DNA of 64,000 nucleotides, from the NCBI RefSeq assembly GCF_024808875.1, contig NZ_JANUCT010000010.1, positions 1 through 64,000 of the forward strand. The letters are read 5' to 3'. Shown piece by piece: positions 45,193 through 53,680 of the stretch. The position numbers and the translations under genes were made by a program. Position 1 is the stretch's first letter. Every line of letters begins with the position of its first letter. Origin of the DNA: Methylohalomonas lacus. GTDB taxonomy: Bacteria > Pseudomonadota > Gammaproteobacteria > Methylohalomonadales > Methylohalomonadaceae. The notes below the pieces were generated by a model. The model worked only from the letters and a program-made list of their open reading frames with translations. It was not told the origin of the DNA and did no database searches.

Positions 45193-45557
45193 TCAGCTAT
45201 TTGCTCGCCATGATTCTTCGAATCCTGGCCGGTTCCTCAAGGCTAAGCTTGGCGGCGGTCCGTATTCACCCTGGGACACAACCTGATCGCTGACATCATG
45301 CGCCCTGGCGGTAAGACGCAATAAGAACCATCCTGGCAATGGACTAAGACCCTGATTCAACACTCGTTTGCACATGTATAGCACGCGATCCTCCCCAGCT
45401 TGCTTGGTTACCGGCTATCGCCAATACCTAGATATTGACAAAGGCTGCTTGCGGATTTGAGCCCGATTATGGTCGCATGTTCTAATCACCATGTTGCGCT
45501 TGTGCAGTATGAAACGGCCTTGTTCACGAAATCAACGACAACGAAGAAGGAGATATC
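45193..45557. other. Gene-free stretch in the accessory region
   Basis: Between the decayed cupin and the membrane protein gene no open frame has a recognised family or ribosome site. Part of it may be the lost N-terminus of the cupin gene. GAAGGAG at 45546-45552 serves the next gene. The stretch 44768-44983 on the other side of the cupin also shows nothing. Confidence 0.4.
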
Positions 45558-46142
45558 ATGCTGTTTCGACTCCTCGATAAAATCCTACCCAGCGAAGAAG
45601 CCGAGATCCCGCTCACCTGTCAGCGAACTCTGGCAGTCAATCGTCTCAAGCAACACCTGCTACCGGGTTTCAGTCTAAAGCTGCTATTCAGTCAAAATCA
45701 TCCCGGCGGTATTGCGGGCACCGCAACCCATCGAGGTGTCAGCATGCACCGGCTTTATCCCGTCTCAAGCGGCAGAACCTTTGGCAATGCCTTCCAACCC
45801 TGTCTCAAGGCCTCGTTCGATCACGTAAACGGGCAATTACATCTGCGTGGCAAATTCCAGATTCACCCTCCTGCGCAAATTTTCGCTGCAATCTGGCTGG
45901 GTGGCATCCTGTTCATCACACTGTTTTCCTTCTGGGTTTTCCTGACGGGCCCGTTTGAAGGCCATCAAAAACCCGTACCACTGACATTCCCGATCGGTGC
46001 ATTAATGTTCTTTTTCCTCGGGCTGGGATTAATCCATGGTGCCTGGCGCTGGTGCGAGGACGATATGGATCACATCAAGCGGTTCATTCATGAACATATC
46101 GGTCGGGATGCGACGTATGACGATATGTCCAAACAGCGTTAA
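45558..46142 (+). CDS. Hypothetical membrane protein, 194 residues
   Basis: A 194-residue protein with two hydrophobic helices near the C-terminal half (about residues 113-133 and 144-163), which place a soluble N-terminal part of about 110 residues and a short charged tail on the same side. No family recognised. A good ribosome site GAAGGAG precedes the ATG. It is a single gene in the lower-GC region. Confidence 0.72.
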   Translation: MLFRLLDKILPSEEAEIPLTCQRTLAVNRLKQHLLPGFSLKLLFSQNHPGGIAGTATHRGVSMHRLYPVSSGRTFGNAFQPCLKASFDHVNGQLHLRGKFQIHPPAQIFAAIWLGGILFITLFSFWVFLTGPFEGHQKPVPLTFPIGALMFFFLGLGLIHGAWRWCEDDMDHIKRFIHEHIGRDATYDDMSKQR

Positions 46143-46632
46143 CCGGCAGTTCATGGCTTAGGGGATAATCGTTGGTCTGGAGAAGGCTGGCCTAGTAACG
46201 CCCAAATGCTGCATCAGGCAGGAGACCCGGTTTTGTCCTCCGGGCTCAGGAGGCGATGCTCAAGGCTTCTCCAGTACATGGCTATGCAGCTCAATACGGT
46301 AATTGCACAGGCCACGACCAGGGCAGTCGAGGTAAAGCCGGTAATCATCCACGGCGAGGATACAGGCATCCCGATTGTTCCCGCGCAAAACGATGTGTGC
46401 GGGGTCGCTGGTCAGTTGCATCCGTATACTGTGCGGCATGGCAGCTCTGTTGCCGTGTCGTATATAACTCTGAAGAAATTGCTAACTGATAACTGGGCAA
46501 ATTTAAATCACATCGACACCATTTCACTGCAGTCCGACTGGGATCCCGCTATTATGAGCAAGGCTCCATGTTGGTGTTGGTCTGAACACAAGCGCTGCGG
46601 GCAGAAACAGATAGAGGGGCGAGCATTTCAAT
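46143..46632. other. Intergenic stretch with two overlapping small frames
   Basis: No gene is certain. On the minus strand bases 46260-46439 encode a 59-residue frame (see separate entry), and another minus-strand frame, closer to 46210-46370, reads a hydrophobic stretch (ALVVACAITVLSCIAMYW). The plus-strand frames look random. Confidence 0.4.
46260..46439 (-). CDS. Possible small protein, 59 residues
   Basis: A short frame beginning MPHSIRMQLTSDPAHIVL and ending CNYRIELHSHVLEKP. It has a reasonable codon third-position GC, but only a weak AGAG before the ATG. No family is recognised. The overlapping hydrophobic frame is an alternative. Low confidence. Confidence 0.3.
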   Translation of the reverse strand: MPHSIRMQLTSDPAHIVLRGNNRDACILAVDDYRLYLDCPGRGLCNYRIELHSHVLEKP

Positions 46633-48126
46633 TTAACCTTTTTGCGCAGCCCTATTCAATGAAGGTCCGTCATCTGCACGAACAACGCGATCCCGCCCCG
46701 TATTCTTAGCCAAATATAATGCCCGATCCGCACGGTTGATCAGCTCATCGGCTGTTTCTCCAGGAGCAAATACCGCCAAACCCGCCGAACAGGTCTGGCC
46801 GCGCGGGATCAGTTTACGTAAACGTTCTACTGCCTTCTGGCACTGTTCGATATCGGTGTCCGGAAAAATAATCACAAACTCCTCGCCACCAATACGGGCT
46901 AGCATGTCGGTCGGACGCAAGTCCGACTGCCAGGCGTCCACCAAATTCTGCAACAGTGCATCACCTGCCGGGTGTCCGTATGTATCATTAAAGTCCTTGA
47001 AGTAATCCAGGTCGAGAAATGCGAGACACAGGGTTGTACCCAGACGTTCGGCACGCGCTACCTCCCGTTTCAGCTGGTACTCAAGATCGCGACGATTGGA
47101 TGCCCCCGTCAATGGATCCATCCGCGATAGGCGTTCAAGTCTTTCAGCCTGGTGTTGCGTTTCCCGTATGAGCCCGGCCATACGATGCATAATCAGAAGA
47201 AACAGCAGGATCGAGGCAAATGCAGCGACACGGACCACCCCAATTTCAGTTCCAACAGTCAGTAGTATCAGTGCCGGCACAAATACAGACGCAGTCCCCA
47301 GGATAAATAATCGCTGGCTGGATAGCCGCGCCGTCGAGGCATGTGATGTCGGTACTTCACTGGAAGATGGGTGCCATACGGCAGCGACAAACAGGCTATA
47401 GGCAACCAGCCATAACCCGTCGGTGAAGCCACCGGGCCCGTACCAGCCGGCCGAATTGCCGTGCGCATAAAGCATATCGGCAGCCAGGTAGGCGAGCATG
47501 CCGGCCAGCAGCAGTGTATGCGCAGTAATACGCGTTCGCTGAAGAAAAACCAGATGCAGGATCATGGGCAGCAGGATCAAGTCGGCGACCGGGTAGGCCG
47601 TTGAAACAAGCAACTGCAACAGCGTGATATCAGGCGCATTCACATATGGCTCAATCAACAGAGCCCAGCCCAACACACCTGCCGAAATACCGATGATGAG
47701 TGCATCACTTAAAGTGCTGTCGTCGGTATTTTTCCGCTTACCCAGCAACCATAACGCCATCATAAACAGTGGATATATCGCCAGGTAGAATATATCGGCT
47801 GCCGATGGAAAAGGTTCCAGGCCCACAAGATCCAGCCAGTACCAGATACCGTGCCCTATGGCTGCAAGTACCAGTGCCATCGCTATCAGTTTCCAGGCCA
47901 GGGAACAAAACAGCTGTTTTTCCCGGTACACGGCAACCGTCACGGTAACGGCTGCCGCCAGGGTAGCAAGCACATAGAGGGCACTTGCTGTCAGCCCATA
48001 AGGGAGCAGGACATACAGCAGCGCCAATCCCAGGCCACCGGCAAGCAATAGCCGCCACGGGCTGCGTTCGTATAGCCGGTTACGTTTGAGCATACCGGAT
48101 GATTTTATCTGCTCGATCATAACCAT
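46633..48126 (-). CDS. Membrane-bound diguanylate cyclase (GGDEF)
   Basis: A 497-residue protein with about nine hydrophobic helices (residues 25-305) as sensor and a C-terminal GGDEF domain. The active site is GGEEF with an inhibitory RPTD five residues before it, so it should make cyclic di-GMP and be feedback-limited. It ends next to the accessory stretch. The N-terminal membrane part resembles sensor regions of unnamed membrane cyclases; the signal is unknown. Confidence 0.9.
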   Translation of the reverse strand: MVMIEQIKSSGMLKRNRLYERSPWRLLLAGGLGLALLYVLLPYGLTASALYVLATLAAAVTVTVAVYREKQLFCSLAWKLIAMALVLAAIGHGIWYWLDLVGLEPFPSAADIFYLAIYPLFMMALWLLGKRKNTDDSTLSDALIIGISAGVLGWALLIEPYVNAPDITLLQLLVSTAYPVADLILLPMILHLVFLQRTRITAHTLLLAGMLAYLAADMLYAHGNSAGWYGPGGFTDGLWLVAYSLFVAAVWHPSSSEVPTSHASTARLSSQRLFILGTASVFVPALILLTVGTEIGVVRVAAFASILLFLLIMHRMAGLIRETQHQAERLERLSRMDPLTGASNRRDLEYQLKREVARAERLGTTLCLAFLDLDYFKDFNDTYGHPAGDALLQNLVDAWQSDLRPTDMLARIGGEEFVIIFPDTDIEQCQKAVERLRKLIPRGQTCSAGLAVFAPGETADELINRADRALYLAKNTGRDRVVRADDGPSLNRAAQKG

Positions 48127-48337
48127 ACTCCCGGCGTTGCAATCGGCGGGCCGTTGGTAATAATAACTAGCAGATAGTAATGCGATGTATTTGCATGATC
48201 CTCTGACATTGAGGACGATTTTACACGGAAAATGCCCAAGTAACTCGTGTCGGGAGCCGAGTTAACGCTATACACACACTCAACACATAGACGCGCCGGC
48301 CGCCGGCGCGGCCTGACTCCGGCTATGCTTGAACGGT

Positions 48338-50137
48338 TTAGTCGTGCCGAGAGGTGGCTGAGGATTTGAGGTAGGCGTCAGCACCAACCCGGCCCATGTA
48401 CTGCTGCAGCAGTTGCGGGGCGGTCTGTTTCATGTCGACAACAATCAGGCCGTCGACAGCGTTGTTGAAGTCGCGATCGACGTTAAATTCCAGGAACTTG
48501 CCGCCCATCTTCAGGTATTGCCTGATCAAAACGGGCACGCCCTTGTGGTCGGCCTCGATCTGGGCGATGAGGTCGGAGACCAGATCGATGTCGCTAACGC
48601 AGTGCAGATCCTCGTCGGCCAGGAAAGCGGGCCGCTGATTCGGCAGCGGCGTACGCGGTTTCACCCGCAGGCCGGGCTGGCCATTGTTCAACCGCAGGCT
48701 GTCGACCAGCAGGCACAGCGAGTGCCGGTCGTAGTCGCCGCTGATCGTCACCGGGCCGAACAGGTAACGGTAGCGTGGATTGTTCGCCAGGTAGCTGCAG
48801 ATGCCGCGCCAGAGCATGAGCAACGAGGTATGGTGACGCTGGTACTCGGGCCGGACGAACGAACGGCCAAGTTCGATGGCCGGATCCATGTAATCGAGCA
48901 GCCGGTTGCCATAACGAAACAGCGAATGCGTGTACAGCCCCTGCCGACCATGACGGCTGACGATATCGTCAACCCGGGCCAGCCGATAGGCACCGACGAT
49001 TTCCCGCCTGCTCCTGTGCCAGATGAACAGGTGCTGGTAATAGGTATCGTAGTGATCCAGGTCGATCGCCCGGCCGGTGCCCTCGCCCACCGCGCGGAAG
49101 GTCAGCTCGCGCAGACGGCCAATCTCCTGCAATAGCCATGGCATCTGCGCGGCCCGGGCGATGAACACCTGCATGTCGCCGTGCGTCAGCAGACACTGAT
49201 CCGGCGCGAGATGCGCGATCTCGGCCTGCAGCAGATCGGCCGGCGTCGCCGCAATCACCGCTGCACCATCGACATGGTTGCGCGCCGCCGGTTGCCGATC
49301 AACGGCTGATTGCCGAGCCAGCAAGCCATTGTGCATCTTCAGGTAGCGCGTCACTTTTTCATCGCTATCCAGACGCTGCAGACGGCTGTACTTGACTGGC
49401 CGGCCGACTCGCAGATCAACCTGCCTGCCCGTCTTGTTCAGCAATTCTCGCGGCAGCATGAACGTGCGCACGCGCGGGTGCAGCAGGCCGAGCGTCTGGA
49501 ACAGCCAGCTGTTGCGACCGTGGATATGCACGGGCACGACCGGCGCGGCGGTCATGCGGACCAGCCGACCGATCATCGGATTCCAGGCAACTTCGCGGAC
49601 ACCGCGCTGCGGCACCGAGTAACGCGCCACGTCTCCGGCGGGAAATACCAGCAGGCAACCGCCTTCGCGTATCCAGCGCAATGCCTCGCGCAGCGGTCTG
49701 CTGTTGCTGCGACGCGCCTGCTCGCCGGCGTACGGATCGACCGGAATGAACAGTTCGCGCAATTCGTCGATGCGACACAGGTGGAAATTAACCATGATGC
49801 GCAAATCGCTGCGTATGCCGGTAAGCAGATGCGCCGCGATGATGCCGTCGAGACCGCCAAACGGGTGGTTGGCGACGACGATCGCCGGTCCGGTGCGCGG
49901 GACATGATCGAGCTCTGCCGGGTTAACCCGGTAGTCGATCTGCAGCAGTCGCAACGCCTGCTCGCAAAAGGCGCGCGGCTGTCGCGGCCAGTCGTTGCCA
50001 CGATAGATTGCATCGAGCTCGGCCAGCCCGCTGGCCGCTTCGACACCGCGGTAGAGTGCATTTCTCAGCACGGCGCACCAACCATCCTGTACGGGCTGGC
50101 TGGAAAGGCGGAACGGACTGGTTTGCAGTACCGACAT
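48338..50137 (-). CDS. olsF: Bifunctional acyltransferase, OlsF-type (ornithine lipid synthesis)
   Basis: A 599-residue two-domain enzyme. The N-terminal half (about residues 75-290) is a PlsC-like O-acyltransferase with NHPFGGLD (His91) and GGCLLVFPAGDVAR. The C-terminal half is an OlsB/hemolysin-type N-acyltransferase with the GNAT-like region LRELTFRAVGEGTGRAIDLD and IELGRSFVRPEYQ. This PlsC-plus-OlsB order is that of OlsF, which makes ornithine lipid from ornithine without phosphorus. The start at 50137 is chosen because the open frame to 50401 overlaps the glycosyltransferase gene. It is the last gene of the lipid operon. Lysine or glutamine as head group is also possible. Confidence 0.8.
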   Translation of the reverse strand: MSVLQTSPFRLSSQPVQDGWCAVLRNALYRGVEAASGLAELDAIYRGNDWPRQPRAFCEQALRLLQIDYRVNPAELDHVPRTGPAIVVANHPFGGLDGIIAAHLLTGIRSDLRIMVNFHLCRIDELRELFIPVDPYAGEQARRSNSRPLREALRWIREGGCLLVFPAGDVARYSVPQRGVREVAWNPMIGRLVRMTAAPVVPVHIHGRNSWLFQTLGLLHPRVRTFMLPRELLNKTGRQVDLRVGRPVKYSRLQRLDSDEKVTRYLKMHNGLLARQSAVDRQPAARNHVDGAAVIAATPADLLQAEIAHLAPDQCLLTHGDMQVFIARAAQMPWLLQEIGRLRELTFRAVGEGTGRAIDLDHYDTYYQHLFIWHRSRREIVGAYRLARVDDIVSRHGRQGLYTHSLFRYGNRLLDYMDPAIELGRSFVRPEYQRHHTSLLMLWRGICSYLANNPRYRYLFGPVTISGDYDRHSLCLLVDSLRLNNGQPGLRVKPRTPLPNQRPAFLADEDLHCVSDIDLVSDLIAQIEADHKGVPVLIRQYLKMGGKFLEFNVDRDFNNAVDGLIVVDMKQTAPQLLQQYMGRVGADAYLKSSATSRHD

Positions 50138-50148
50138 TAGCTGTCTGT

Positions 50149-51195
50149 TCAGAGCGTGATCTGCGTGACCGGATTGTCCTGATCCTGCGGCGGCGCATTG
50201 AACGGATCGAGGTTGTCGGCAAAGCCCTTGGCGCAGTAACGCCATGAGCGCGAATGTGCGAAGTCGATGCAGTCCTGCGGGTCGAGCTGTAGCGCCTGCA
50301 GAGCGGCTGCGCGCAGGTCCTCGTTCATTACGCCAGTCACACCGTTGCTGATGACGTCGATGGGCCCGGTGACCGGATAGGCGGCAACCGGCAGGCCGCA
50401 AGCCATCGCCTCGAGCATGACCAGGCCGTAGGTGTCGGTGCGACTGGGAAAGACAAACACGTCCGCCGCCGCCAGATAGCGCGCGAGTTCTTCGCCGAAT
50501 CGGTAGCCGCTAAACACCACGTCCGGGTACTGTTCACCCAGCTTCTGTCGATCCGGGCCATCGCCGACGACGACCTTCGTGCCCGGCAGTTCCAGATCCA
50601 GAAACGCGTTGATGTTCTTTTCCACTGCCACACGACCCATGTACATGAAGATCGGTCGCGGTTGCGGCAGGAATGATTTGTCGGCGGAAGGTCTGAAGAT
50701 GTTCGTATCGACACCGCGCGACCAGGTCACGACGTTGCTGAAACCGCGTTCAAGCAGACGCTGGCGCTGCGACTCGGTCGGCACCAGCGTGCGCGTGGCC
50801 GGGCCGTGAAACCGGCGCATGTAGGCGTAGGACCAGGCCAGCGGAATCGGCGCGCGCATGCGGATATATTCGGGAAACTGCGTATGAAACGACGACGTGA
50901 ACGGCAGTTCGTTTTTCAGGCAATAACGGCGCGCGGCGTGGCCCAGCGGCCCCTCGGTCGCGACATGAATGGCGTCGGGCTGGAAGGCTTCGAGCGTGCG
51001 CCGCAAACGCGGCCCCGGGTTGATCGCCAGGCGTATCGACGGATAGGTCGGGCATGGCACGGTGTGGAAAGTCGCCGGCGTCAGCAGACAGATGTCATGA
51101 CCAAGTTCGCGCAGTTCCCGCGTGGTGTTTTCATACGTGCGCACGACGCCATTGACCTGGGGCAGCCAGGCATCGGTGGCAATGGCAATTCTCAT
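50149..51195 (-). CDS. agt: Glycosyltransferase family 4, Agt-type
   Basis: A 348-residue GT4-type glycosyltransferase with the start IATDAWLPQVNGVVRTYENT, the sugar-nucleotide region YMGRVAVEKNINAFLDL, and the E-x7-E-like VFVFPSRTDTYGLVMLEAMACGLP. In phosphate-starved marine and soil bacteria Agt adds glucose or glucuronate to diacylglycerol. It lies between plcP (20 bases upstream) and the olsF-type gene (11 bases downstream), the expected place. The acceptor is inferred from the neighbours. Confidence 0.85.
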   Translation of the reverse strand: MRIAIATDAWLPQVNGVVRTYENTTRELRELGHDICLLTPATFHTVPCPTYPSIRLAINPGPRLRRTLEAFQPDAIHVATEGPLGHAARRYCLKNELPFTSSFHTQFPEYIRMRAPIPLAWSYAYMRRFHGPATRTLVPTESQRQRLLERGFSNVVTWSRGVDTNIFRPSADKSFLPQPRPIFMYMGRVAVEKNINAFLDLELPGTKVVVGDGPDRQKLGEQYPDVVFSGYRFGEELARYLAAADVFVFPSRTDTYGLVMLEAMACGLPVAAYPVTGPIDVISNGVTGVMNEDLRAAALQALQLDPQDCIDFAHSRSWRYCAKGFADNLDPFNAPPQDQDNPVTQITL

Positions 51196-51215
51196 GGCGT
51201 TGACGGAACGATCAA

Positions 51216-52007
51216 TCAGGCGGCAACACTCAGGCGTTTCAGTGACTCGACCTCATCGGTCCAGTGAATCAGCTCCAGCGAGCCGTCGTGAGCCTCGGTC
51301 AGCGCGGTACAGCTTTCCACCCAGTCACCGCAGTTGAGATACAGCATATCGTCGATGTGCGTGATCTCGGCACGGTGAATATGGCCGCAGACCAGGCCAT
51401 CGACCTTCTGACGCTTGGCCTCGTAGGCGAGCGCTTCCTCGAAGTTACTGATGTAGCTGACCGCCTGCTTGACCCTGTGCTTGAGCACCGCTGCCAGCGA
51501 CCAGTAGGAAAAGCCCAGCTTCCGGCGTACGTAGTTCACCCAGGTATTGGCCTTGAGCAGCAGCTCATACAGGGCGCTACCGATCAGCGCGGTAGTCCGC
51601 GACGAGGTCACGACCGCGTCGAACTTGTCGCCATGCAGTATCAGCAGACGCTTGCCGTCCTTGGTGGTATGAATGTGCTCGTTGCGGATTTCCAGGTTGC
51701 CGAGCACAGTACCGTCCATATCGCGCAGCACTTCGTCGTGGTTGCCAGGCACGAAGATGACGCGCGTGCCGTGCTTGGCCTTGCCGAGGATCGTGCGCAC
51801 AACGTCGTTGTGTGCCTGGGGCCAGTACAGGCGTTTTTTCATCTGCCAGATATCGATGATATCGCCGACCAGATACAGCGTGTCGCAACGGGTCGAACGC
51901 AGGAAGTCGAGCAGATACTGCGCGCTGCAGCCGGAAAATCCGAGATGCACGTCGGATATGAAGATGGTTCTATAATATGTCGGCTTCATTCTGTGTACGC
52001 TTGTCAT
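51216..52007 (-). CDS. plcP: Phospholipase C-type metallophosphoesterase PlcP
   Basis: A 263-residue metallophosphoesterase. Metal-site motifs are IFISDVHLG, YLVGDIIDIW, VPGNHDE, LHGDKFD and CGHIHRAEI. The middle NTWVNYVRRKLGFSYWSL, followed by NCGDWVESC, fits PlcP (first known as UDP-2,3-diacylglucosamine diphosphatase-like). PlcP turns phospholipids into diacylglycerol under phosphate limitation. The start at 52007 has GAAGG 9 bases upstream. A Pho-box-like site lies about 70 bases before the start, and the agt gene follows. LpxH function is the alternative, but the context favours PlcP. Confidence 0.86.
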   Translation of the reverse strand: MTSVHRMKPTYYRTIFISDVHLGFSGCSAQYLLDFLRSTRCDTLYLVGDIIDIWQMKKRLYWPQAHNDVVRTILGKAKHGTRVIFVPGNHDEVLRDMDGTVLGNLEIRNEHIHTTKDGKRLLILHGDKFDAVVTSSRTTALIGSALYELLLKANTWVNYVRRKLGFSYWSLAAVLKHRVKQAVSYISNFEEALAYEAKRQKVDGLVCGHIHRAEITHIDDMLYLNCGDWVESCTALTEAHDGSLELIHWTDEVESLKRLSVAA

Positions 52008-52076
52008 GCCGTGGCCTTCGGGTCTAAACCTGGCGGCGAGTATTACGAACACAGATGACGAATTCATGCCCGGCGT

Positions 52077-52094
52077 GTGACAGGAATATGAAGA
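52077..52094 (-). promoter_or_regulatory. Pho-box-like site upstream of plcP
   Basis: On the minus strand TCTTCATATTCCTGTCAC matches the 18-base PhoB consensus CTGTCATAWAWCTGTCAY at 13 positions by my count, with the second half CTGTCAC perfect and the repeat spaced 11 bases. It ends 69 bases before the plcP start codon. The -10 region is not obvious. Confidence 0.55.
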
Positions 52095-52236
52095 TTGCTG
52101 GGCCAGAACCCTGACACAACCACAATATCTGGAAAGCCGGCTTCATCCGCGCTTAACGCGGTGGTCATCCCAGAGTCATGCAGGCCTGGCACTGTGGGCG
52201 GCATCCTGAAGATGCAGACCACCGGGAGGCAGACGC

Positions 52237-52368
52237 ATGAATGAACGGGAAGAACAATGGCTGGAATTGCGCGTCAACCTGTTGAAACAGCAACAGGCGT
52301 TATCCGGCCGCAACTGTTGCTGGCAACGCCGGGCACTTGCCGACTACCTGCGCTGGCGTTTTGACTGA
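52237..52368 (+). CDS. Small protein of 43 residues
   Basis: A short frame from ATG at 52237 to TGA at 52368, below the usual length cut-off. It begins MNEREEQWLELRVNLLKQQQ, a charged amphipathic helix, then SGRNCCWQRRALADYLRWRF with a Cys-Cys pair. A strong ribosome site (GGGAGG) lies about 7 bases before the ATG. No family is recognised. It lies between the plcP operon (divergent) and the nitroreductase gene (convergent). Confidence 0.55.
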   Translation: MNEREEQWLELRVNLLKQQQALSGRNCCWQRRALADYLRWRFD

Positions 52369-52371
52369 CTG

Positions 52372-52950
52372 TCAGGGCAGCCGGGTCAGACTCTCGCTAG
52401 CCGGCCGTTTACTCATCTCGGGCACCTCGTCGGGATAGCCGTACCAGAACAGACCGACCACCTGCTCGCTGGCCAGGTCGCTGCCGAGCAGTTCCATGAA
52501 ACGCGGATCACGCACGACCTCTCCGGTGGACCATTTCAGCCCCACGCCGGCTTCCCACAGGTATAACGCCAGGTTCTGGATCAGGCAGCAGCAGGCGGCG
52601 TAATTTTCCTGGTCACGCACCGGATCGACGGCACGCTCGGCGGTCACCACCAGCCAGCCCGGCATGCTGCGCCAGCGTTCCAACTTCTTCGCCGCCGCGG
52701 CATCGCCCTTGGTTTCGGCTAATTGTCTGGCATTCAGTTGACAGATGGCCTCGCGCGTCTGCGGCCCCGGCAGATAGAAGTGCCAAGGCTCGTTCATGCG
52801 GTGGTTTGGCGCCCAGCAGGCCACCTGCAGACCGGCGATCAGCAGCTCATCCGGCACCGGCTCGGGGCGGAAGTTATGAATGGTCCGGCGACCGGTAATG
52901 GTCGCCTCCAGGCTGTCGGTCACTTGTTGAACCTCTGTTGAACAGGACAT
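52372..52950 (-). CDS. Nitroreductase-family protein
   Basis: A 192-residue flavin protein. The start TGRRTIHNFRPEPVPDELL is the FMN-binding region of the family, with CWAPNHRMNEPWHF after it, and a dimerisation segment EVVGLFWYGYPDE near the end. It would use NAD(P)H to reduce quinones or nitro compounds. The C-terminus is plain. It is a single gene ending against the 43-residue frame. Confidence 0.86.
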   Translation of the reverse strand: MSCSTEVQQVTDSLEATITGRRTIHNFRPEPVPDELLIAGLQVACWAPNHRMNEPWHFYLPGPQTREAICQLNARQLAETKGDAAAAKKLERWRSMPGWLVVTAERAVDPVRDQENYAACCCLIQNLALYLWEAGVGLKWSTGEVVRDPRFMELLGSDLASEQVVGLFWYGYPDEVPEMSKRPASESLTRLP

Positions 52951-53069
52951 GGATTACTTCGTGGCTGGGAATTTATCCTTTGAAAAACCAGTATTTTTTC
53001 CTGTATTACTGCGCTGCAGCATCAGTTATGATGGTCTACAATTTAGTGAGACCCCCAAGGAGGTTCCGC

Positions 53070-53609
53070 ATGATTAACCGTATCACCATCATTGTACCGA
53101 TTCTGCTGCTCGGCGTGCTCGGCTTCAGCGGCAACGCGCTCGCCGGCCACGGCAAGGGCGGATTGGAAAAATGCCTGAAGACCGTCAGCAAGATCAAACC
53201 CGGCGATTTCGTCAAGGTCGAGTACTTGTCATTCACCGACGAGGGCGTACCGGCCTATGAAGTGGAAGTCCGTGACGCCGACGGCAACGAATGGGAATTC
53301 GAGTGCAGCGCCAAGGACGCCCGCATCCTGGAAATGGAACGCGAGGTGGACAGTGCCGAGGATCCGCTGTTCAACAAGAGCATGAAGGTATCCGAGGCTG
53401 ACGCCAAGAAGACCGCCACCGATCTGTATCCGGGCACGGTTAAAGAAGTCGAGTACGAGATCGAGGCCAACGGCGACCCGTCCTATGAATTCGACATCGT
53501 CGATAGCGACGGCACCGAATGGAAGATCGAGGTTTCCGCCGTCACCGGCAAAATCGTCGAGGTCCAGGTGGAAGAGTGGGAAATCGGTGAAGAAGATCAG
53601 CTGAACTGA
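53070..53609 (+). CDS. Exported PepSY-domain protein
   Basis: A 179-residue exported protein. A signal peptide of about 25 residues (PILLLGVLGFSGNALA) precedes two PepSY-like repeats: one around YEVEVRDADGNEWEFECSA and one around YEFDIVDSDGTEWKIEVSA, both with the D-G-x-E-W pattern. PepSY domains often bind or inhibit proteases or hold small ligands. A strong AAGGAGG lies 6 bases before the ATG at 53070; a frame from 52938 lacks such a site. An intrinsic terminator follows. Confidence 0.85.
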   Translation: MINRITIIVPILLLGVLGFSGNALAGHGKGGLEKCLKTVSKIKPGDFVKVEYLSFTDEGVPAYEVEVRDADGNEWEFECSAKDARILEMEREVDSAEDPLFNKSMKVSEADAKKTATDLYPGTVKEVEYEIEANGDPSYEFDIVDSDGTEWKIEVSAVTGKIVEVQVEEWEIGEEDQLN

Positions 53610-53636
53610 TCGCCGCCGCTGGCCTGCCAGCATTCG

Positions 53637-53670
53637 GCCCGCCCCGTCCACGGACGCGGCGGGCTTTTTT
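53637..53670 (+). terminator. Intrinsic terminator behind the PepSY gene
   Basis: The stem GCCCGCC / GGCGGGC with a further inner stem CGTCC / GGACG is followed by TTTTTT, 27 bases behind the PepSY stop. Confidence 0.85.
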
Positions 53671-53680
53671 GTGTCCCGAC

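Noticed and set aside
50138-50401. Upstream extension of the OlsF-type frame
   Set aside because: It overlaps the C-terminal part of the glycosyltransferase gene in another frame and has no family character; the ATG at 50137 gives a family-like start.
52189-52206. TGGCAC as a possible sigma-54 promoter
   Set aside because: The second element TTGCA is missing at the required distance (the bases are GGGCGGC).
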